From contig CM077597.1 of assembly GCA_039654915.1 (NCBI GenBank), positions 59,300,001 to 59,364,000 of the forward strand: a stretch of DNA of 64,000 nucleotides, in the 5' to 3' direction. The translations under genes were made by a program, and so were the position numbers. This stretch comes from Aquilaria yunnanensis (taxonomy: Eukaryota; Streptophyta; Magnoliopsida; Malvales; Thymelaeaceae). Each line of letters starts with the position of its first letter. Position 1 is the stretch's first letter. Below the pieces are notes generated by a model, which saw only the letters and a program-made list of their open reading frames with translations, searched no databases and was not told the origin of the DNA. Shown one piece after another: positions 56,663-64,000 of this stretch.

Positions 56663-57509
56663 GGTGACTGTTGGAGAGACTTCTAGGAGGAAGAACGCCT
56701 GGAGGATGGTGCGCCCAAGGGAGAGTACCTGAGATGCTCAGAAAAAGTGGGTTAGGAGGCCCCCGGAATGTCTTTCCGGGGGGGGAGCCTCCGACGCCCA
56801 AGTCAGTGGTGGCTGAGAAAAAGGTAGAAGAAATAGCACAAAGGGGCTGAAGAGTCTTGCCTAGTGATTTTCTCAGAGTCTGGGAGTCAGACCTTTTGCC
56901 AACCAACCTCCTGCCAAGTATTTATTTCCTGGTATTTATAGGAGTGCCAAGCCCGTTCAGATCGCGACACGTGTTCGATCGGATGTTTCCTGAATTTTTG
57001 GGCGTAGGGGACAGATAGCTGGTAGCAGGTTGCCTTGAGCCTTGTGTTGAGATGGGCCATGATGTGATTCTAATGGCGTCAGCGTGTCAAAGTGCCTTTT
57101 GAGGTAGCTTATGACATCTGTCAAAAGGATGTGTCAGAGGCTTCCTTAAATGCTTCCTTAAATGCTCCTGCCGTACTCCCGAGGTCCCTGGGCGAGGTCA
57201 TCCTTTGGTACGGACAATGCCTCTTCAGGAAACACGCACCCAGTTCGAGGGTTCCCAGCTTCAGGGAGTTCCGCCTTCGGGGAGATCATGCTCGGCCCGC
57301 AATAGCTGATGCCTCTTTTCCGAAGGCGATCTGTTTGCAACCTCGGGGGGCTAGTAGTATCCTCAAGTTTCCTGGCGTGCCGGGCTCGGAGCACTTCGGC
57401 TATCTCCCAAGGTGTATGATCCCATTTTCACTCGGGTATTGCCAGTCTCTTCTGGCCATTCTTGTGGCAGGGAGTTCGGCCAGATAGAGGCGATAGGCTT
57501 TGGCTATCA
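53481..57509 (-). mobile_element. Tat element E2: RT, protease, gag and 5' LTR, reverse orientation
   Basis: The order from the right is LTR 57509-56631 (879 bp, B/C family, TATTTATA 56933-56940 and CACGTG 56968-56973, 27 nt apart), PBS 56628-56611, gag, protease, and RT up to about 53481. The remainder of RT, RNase H, integrase, antisense gene and 3' LTR are missing. Right flank is D-family LTR. Confidence 0.9.
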
Positions 57510-59747
57510 TTAAGCATTCTTACTAGGTTAAAAAATTCCAGCCACTACACCCAACTTCCTCCAACAAACTGTATCATTATAGCCATGTAACCCCCTATTT
57601 TATTTGCTCCATTATCAACTAAAGACTTAGGGAAAATCACAAAATTTTTTTTTACATCAATAGCCCAACTATTGACCAAGTTCTGGATTTTTTAAGTTGG
57701 TTACAAAATTTTGACCAAATGAACAGTAACTTAGCCAATTTCGAAACTACATAGCTTTAGCTACAGACATGTAAATCTAGAAATTTAAAATCCCAGTTAA
57801 ACCTCTAGATGTCCTCTAGGTGTAGCCAAAATTTCATACCAAGATTCATTCTACATACGGAGATATTCAACTTTAGGTACAGGGTAGATATTCTGACAAC
57901 TTTTGGATCATTTTGCCCAAAGAATTTTTCCAAACCATTCAAACACTTCATTCACAAAGATAAAGACCTCCAAGGCTATCCCATAAATGTCCATTACACA
58001 TATGAATTACATTCTCTTGCATCTAGCAACTTTATGTGGCCAAACCAGAATTTACAAGTAAGCAGCCTATCATTCACACTTATGCAGCATTGCACCACAT
58101 CACATACATAGCCAAAACATTACTCAAATGTTCACACACTTGTCTCATTTTACATACACTACATGTACATGAATACATGAATTGCAATATGGTCTTAAAT
58201 CAGCTAAATATGCACCCTAGGTTATAGGAGTGCATGAGACACAATGGAGTCCAGAAACAGGATGCTGGATAGCTGCTGCACAACACAATAAATACCATCG
58301 CAAAAAATACCAAATGTGCTCCTAAAATCACCAAACTTCCCAGATCACAACTAGACAAATGGAAATTAATGTACCTTAAATTTTAGATCAAAAATCAAAC
58401 ACAAATGTCAGTTTGAATGAGATCTTTTTCCTGGACCTGAAATGACAGAATTGAGGGGAGTAAGTTTCATTGAGAAACTTAGTAAGGGTAGCACTTGCAT
58501 TCAATAGCCAATGTGACCATCATTAAAACCTGTATCCAAAGACACTAAAACACAAGAAACACAATGCATATATACAAGATATAGCCACCAAATGCAGTAG
58601 CCATTCACAACGAACAAACACATGAAATGCAGCAGAAACAATAACCATAGGTTAGTGCATAAAACACATAATAAACATAAATGAATCACTATGGCAGCCC
58701 CCCTCAAGCTAATTATTGGTATTATGAGGATTTTAAAAGTAGTTAGTACTAACTTTTGGGCTCTAGAAACCCAGAAATTCGGTGCCATCACTGTGCACTT
58801 CACACTAGGTCACAAAACCTTCAATAAGTGCACTCCCCTCACTAAGCTTCGTTCATCAAGCTCATGGCTCTCTTCCAAGCTTAGCCCTAGCTCCATGGTT
58901 GCTTGAAAATATAGAAAACAACCCATGAGAGCAAGAAAACCCTTACCTTGATGGGTATGCTAAAATTGGAGCTTCATCCTAGGTGCACTCAAGCAATAGC
59001 ACCAAATAGCTTTTAATTGCGCTTCCTTGACTTCAATTGCAAGTAGTTTCAAGTTTGAAGGAATGGTGGTTATGGAGGAAGTGTGGAGGAGAGGGCTGGA
59101 TTTCTTTTTGTTGGTGGAGGCTGAAATTTAGAGAAGCGAAGGTGGTCTTGACTACTTAAATAGTCAAAAGTACACTAAACACACTTAAGTAGTCTTAACC
59201 TTGCCTTATGTCATTTTCCTTGCTACAAGACTATGGTTTCTTAGTCTTAATCTCTTAGCCCACATTTGACCATCCTTATCTTCCTTTAGCAGGCCTCTTT
59301 ATGTGGGATAACCCCACAAAACTTTCATTTGACTTAAGTCATAGACATACACATCTTAAAGGCTACATTAGAACACTTAGGTCCTTTATGCCTTTTCGTG
59401 TTTTCTCTTTCCTTAGTTGTCTGGCATGAGCAATTTGGTCCTCCAATAGTACTTTCATACCATTCATATCCTTCTCATAACTCTCCAAATCTCTTTTGTG
59501 AAAGTTTTACACTTGAGTACCTGAATTTCCAAAACCTTACTAAAAAGTCCATAGGTTGCTTGACAAACAAGCAATCGTTAAGGCTTTTCTCGGGGGCCAA
59601 GTTACCAACGTGGAACACTTTTAAGAAGGTGTTGATCATGCTTTTTACCTCCTACACTACAATCACTATGGTAAGAATTACACAATATAATGATTTTTAG
59701 CCATTATGACACACTTGTAATTCTCACCTTTTTGTGAGGTGGTAACA
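57510..59747 (-). mobile_element. D-family LTR, reverse (D'')
   Basis: Complement of the D LTR from its start (TGTTACCACC ends at 59747 on the plus strand) to about 330 bp short of its end. There E2 is inserted. At about 59545-59582 it shows the empty site of element A, supporting GCTTG as A's target. No polypurine tract lies beyond 59747, so this is a 5' or solo LTR. No coding content. Confidence 0.83.
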
Positions 59748-61773
59748 GTAAACAAGGCAGAAGCCATCCGGGAATCAGGTTTTAGTCATCTCGTCTGCCT
59801 TTGCCTTTTTTTTTGCTAATGCTGCCAACTCCTTCTTCTTTTTCTTCTTCCGTTTGTTTAGTTGCTCGACTTCGGCCAAGAGCTGCATCTTCTCTGAAAG
59901 AGCTCAGGGAACTTAGGACCTAAGTCTTGTTTCTTCTTCCAAAAAGCCTCCATGGAGGAAGTCTGCTCCATCAACTTTGCTCCAAGGTCAAAAACCCTAA
60001 AGGAATAGTCACCAAGGAGGGCCTGCTTGCTCTCCACCAGTTCATGGAGAAGTTTCACCAGCCCCTCATTGGCAATTTTGTAGAGTTCACAGTACTTGAG
60101 GCAATTGCTTGCGAAAGCTTCTTTGGCCTTAGCCAAATTTTCCTCTAACTGACTTTAGACATAGGTTTGTTTGCTGACCATGCTTGGAAATATGCTCTGT
60201 AGATGAGCTTTTACAAAAAAGAAGAGAAGGCACTAAAAATGATGTAAAAAATTAGATAGCAAAATTTTTTCTAAGTACCAAAAGAAAAAGAACACCAAAG
60301 CAGCATGTTTGATCATCCGAGTAGCAAAAAATTCCTCATTCCGACATGGCTCCATCAAAGATTGGAAAGTGGAGTTCGCAATGATGCCCTTGGCCATTTA
60401 AGGGACCATCTTCTAGCAATCATCCAAGAAAAGGTCCATGCCCTCGATGAAAGTCTAGAATGGCTCATTGGGAACCTTGCCAAAGGGGATCTTCGTGTCT
60501 TGGAGCTCTCGCTTCTAAGCATGTTCGGCAACCTAGTTTGGTGGGGGCAACTCCTCTGCAATATCATGCCGAAGTTCTACTACCATGCTATCCCTTAACC
60601 ATTCATCTATAAAGTCTAAAATCCCAAAAAAATCTGTAACTCGTAGATGAAAAGTCAAAAGATGAACATGGTAATGGGACCTCGACATACCCTGCTTTGG
60701 AATCACTTAGATTAAGGATGTTATTCGAAACATCCTCGCCCCTTTTGCCTTCTCCTCTCCTCAAGCTTTTTGGTCGAAATAACAATGAGGGAAGTCCCCA
60801 AGGTCTCTACAGCTGACTTTGGACTAACAGAGATGGACAGTACGGCTACCTCTGTCGATGGTTCTATGATGTCAGTGGCATCCTCGGCAGGAGGGGGAAT
60901 GGGATCTTCCTTACATCATTTTGTTGCTTTTATTGCCTAGATGGCTGCCCCTTCTTCCTCTTTGGGGCTTTCTTCTTCTATTCCCCCTTCTTGGCTTGGT
61001 CGATCAAAATACTTTTGTAGAAGCTAGCTGACTTGTCGACCATCTTTGCAAAGGAAAAAACATCGGTGTAAGTACAAAAATCCCTAAATAAGTAGCAAAT
61101 GAAAAGTAACTTATTCTCAACAAGGGTGGCATAAGACAGTTTCCCATGAAGAAGGAGGAAAAGACAAGAATTCTTGCCATCTATCTTCAGCATGGGCATC
61201 TTGGCATTAGTAATATGCTCCTTGATGATGCCTAACCCCAAAAAAACCTCTTCAGTCATTAGGTTCCATCAACTGGGAAATGGGTAAAGCAACTGCGAAG
61301 GTGCCTGATTATGCCAATTAGCTACTACCCGAGTACGACTATCAAAATTCTCAAACTAAGACTCTAGTTTGCGGGTCAGCAACTGTGATGGATCCATCAC
61401 ATCAATGGCCAAAGTCCCTGAAGCCCATTTCACCAAAAGATCTTTCTACTTCTTGTTTATCTCCATGAAAAAATAGTTTTTCTGCCACCCTTACCAACTA
61501 TCCTTTGTAGCTAAGTTCAAAGTGAACTTCTTGGTCCAAGATCCCAGAGGAAGTAAAAAGTAAAATCAACCCTTCAGAACGGGGTGAAGTTTGTAATATT
61601 GTATAAAAAAGATGAAGAGGGGGACTATTTTGGGAACCCCACACATACAAAGAAAGGCATTGAAGTAGGAATTTGAGTTCGGGGGAATTTGGTTAATTGC
61701 TATCCGAAGAAATTGGAAAAAATAAAAAATCATCTTCAAAGGAGGATATTGAAGACCCACTTTTAGCTGGGAC
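59748..61773 (-). pseudogene. Old Tat antisense-gene remnant (E3)
   Basis: Decayed pieces, in gene order from the right: PPLKMIFYFFQFLRIAINQIPPNS and FLCMCGVPKIVPLF (61566-61760), MTEEVFLGLGIIKEHITNAKMP (near 61250), the exon 1 end and intron (about 61080-61110), linker, exon 3-like sequence (60340-60560), and coiled coil with KLLHELVESKQ and SFRVFDLGAKL (59860-60130). The exon order matches the gene of A, B and C, but divergence is much greater. No LTR of its own remains. Confidence 0.78.
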
Positions 61774-62356
61774 TATTACCCACTCCATGGTAGTCTAGTT
61801 ATGGTGCCAAAATTATGCATTTAAAACTCCCAGGGTTGGTATGTCCTGTAGGCCATCAGAACAATACTCTTAGTGTGCATACCCAAATGGCCCTCTTGGG
61901 CACTATGTGAATGCATGCATATTGGTCCAACCATTACATGCATAGTCACATTTTATGCACCGTATGACAACAAGGGAGGAAAACACTAGCACAAGTCTTA
62001 ATCTTAGCTACCACACATTAGGCAATCTTGTTAAGTTTAAGTAACCAGCCACTACACCTGAAACTTCCTCCAAAAAACTGTATTAATCATTCACACTTAG
62101 GTAGCTTTGCACCACATCAAATACATAGAAAAACAGCCCTTAAATGTTCATATACTTGTTTTAACTTTATATGTCTTACATGTACATGCATCCATGCACT
62201 ACATAATGGCCTTAACTTAGCTAAAACATTCTTCCAAATTATAGGAGAGCTTTAGACACAATGCACTCCAGAAGTAGGATGGTGGATACCTGCTGCATAA
62301 CACAATAAGCACCATTACTAAAAATACCGTCACAACCAGGCATATGGAAATTTAAG
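61774..62356 (-). mobile_element. D-family LTR, reverse (D'''), first segment
   Basis: It matches the complement of D LTR sequence from near its 3' end (the stretch with CTGCCCTAGAGTGGG, near 40668). Roughly 60-70 bp of the LTR end are missing at the junction with E3. Interrupted by the solo LTR at 62357. Confidence 0.78.
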
Positions 62357-63772
62357 TGTTAGTGTTGTGCGCAAAAAGCCAATCATGAGATGATTGTATT
62401 TTTACACATTGAGTCATGATATTTTATTGAGGCATTAATCCAGCAATTATGTTTGTTGTTTTGTTTCTGTGTAACGTAATAAACATAATTGTAACCCTAG
62501 AATAATGATATTCTTAAACGTCCCTAGTCTGGTATTATTGTGGAGCGGGTTGCAATAATACATAATGACTAGCATATGTGGAGACTAATATGAGATATGT
62601 AGTCTACATATGGGTACAGGTTGGAGAACTTGTGTACTGGACCGACCCACCATGAGAACACTTCATGGATCGTTATATGAGTGTCATAAGTGATTCTCAT
62701 AGTGATCATGGTATATGTAGTCCTTCGACCTAAGATCAGCAAGGTTCCCTACATGTGAGTCACATACTTTGATACTTTCCTTTGTTGGTCGTAACTGAGT
62801 GAACTTGAAGGAGGTCATTGGGTATGTCACATATCATGCGGAGGGATTTGTATGATCAAGATGGGATTTGTCCCTCTTATGTAACGGGAGTGATATCTTT
62901 GGGCCCCTTGATAGAGTGAGACTTAGAAAATGCATGGCCATGCTCCAATGAGTTGATATATGATATCAATGTCGTCAGTTTAAGTTGGTCTACTCGGTAA
63001 TCAGGAAACCAAAGATTAGGCTATACGAGAGTGACACATTCCATGTCTCGTGCTTAGTCTTGATATCTTGGACAAAGGGACAATGGCATATATCGGTGAT
63101 GATCATAAAGGTTTAGTCGATTCACCGACAATCTTGTCACTTGGGTAGCAATGATGTGTTGCTAGACACCGCTCATTGCTTATGATCATAAATGTGATTT
63201 ATGATCATTGCCAACATGGCAAGAGCCTATTGGGTCACACACATAGAGCTATTTGGATCATTAGAGTGCATGGGCTAATTATTTGGGTTATGGTTTCACT
63301 TTAATTTCATATTAATAATGGGCCAAGGAGTTGAGCCATTATTAAGCCTGAAATTAAATCCTAATTGGATTAGGGCTTTGAAACCCATTAGGCCTGGAAG
63401 TTGAGTATCACTATAAATACAACTTTTAAGTGAGAAATTCGCAGGTCTCCTTGCCCTAGCCTCCCAAAAGGACAGCCACATTCTTCTCTTGCAATTCCTT
63501 GGAGGACGCAAGCTAGCACTGCGAGCGCAAGAGAAACGCATCTGCCGGGACGTGGTGGAAGCGTGGTGATCCCGAGAGGCTTGTGTGGATACCATAGAGA
63601 GCCTGAACACGTCAACTATTCAGGTTTTGTGATTCGACTCTACAGTTGAGTGAGAGATCTCAACCGAAAATGAGGTATGAAATTTTCGAACACCCGGTTT
63701 ACCCCGTTTCACTTGGATCCTGGAGGGTTTCGGTTAAATTCCGCTGCGCTGTTTGGCTCCCTAAACCCAACA
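62357..63772. mobile_element. Solo LTR, probably Ty1/Copia, 1416 bp
   Basis: Starts TGTTAG, ends CCCAACA, flanked by TTAAG at 62352-62356 and 63773-63777. TATAAATA near 63413 and the C/T-rich end with TTCCGCTGCG suggest a Copia-type LTR in plus orientation. No coding frame. The family assignment is inference; the boundaries are directly visible. Confidence 0.82.
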
Positions 63773-63777
63773 TTAAG

Positions 63778-64000
63778 TACCTAAAATTCAAGGAAAAACT
63801 CAAACCACAAAGGTCGGTTTGAATGTGATTTTTCTGCTGGACCTGAAATGGGCAAATTTGAGGCGAGTAAGTTTCATTGTAAAATTTAGTTGGGGTAACA
63901 CTTGTACTCTTAAGGAAATGTGACCCTCATTAAAACTTGCATCCAAAGACACTAAAACATCAAACCATAATGCATATGTACAAGATCTAACAATGAAATG
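63778..64000 (-). mobile_element. D-family LTR, reverse (D'''), second segment
   Basis: Continues from 62351 across the solo LTR and matches 58376-58600. It runs off the window edge. Confidence 0.78.

Overview
The window is plant nuclear DNA made almost entirely of nested LTR retrotransposons; I see no host gene, tRNA, rRNA or CRISPR. The evidence is chromodomain Ty3/Gypsy elements (Tekay-like), Tat-type Ty3/Gypsy elements with an archaeal-type second RNase H, one probable Ty1/Copia solo LTR, and GT-AG introns with a plant-like branch point inside a retroelement gene. The layered insertions and solo LTRs fit pericentromeric or other heterochromatin of a flowering plant. The species cannot be told from the sequence.

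Left part: positions 1-3196 are the end of a long LTR (X). At 3197-4330 lie the integrase end and chromodomain of element D, then its 3' LTR (4332-4513, resuming at 38381-40745). Tat element A (4514-38375, TSD GCTTG) sits inside that LTR. A is old: its gag-pol (5478-8408) has a large deletion and holds a reverse solo LTR (6836-7714, TSD ATGAC). Its antisense gene is split by two younger Tat elements: B (9653-23711, forward, rearranged, three LTRs) and C (25221-36388, reverse, TSD AATAG). C is the youngest and has a 1441-codon uninterrupted gag-end/protease/RT/RNase H/integrase frame.

Right part: a Tat pol remnant H (40746-41443) abuts chromovirus F (41444-50869, reverse), which carries an A-like solo LTR (44578-45575). 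A D-family LTR fragment (50870-51304) follows. Next is an inverted chimera of two Tat elements (E1 forward 51305-53480, E2 reverse 53481-57509), then a reverse D-family LTR (57510-59747), a decayed antisense-gene remnant (59748-61773), and another reverse D-family LTR split by a 1416-bp solo LTR (62357-63772, TSD TTAAG).

The most interesting system is the Tat family's two-gene layout. Gag-pol runs one way, apparently starting at an ATG inside U5 and reading through the primer binding site. A convergent four-exon gene of about 700 codons, with its own TATA box and G-box, runs the other way. Between their 3' ends lie tandem hairpin repeats, in 2, 4 and 8 copies in A, B and C. Each LTR promoter checked has CACGTG exactly 27 nt upstream of its TATA box; the antisense promoters have CACGTG about 110-131 nt upstream of theirs.
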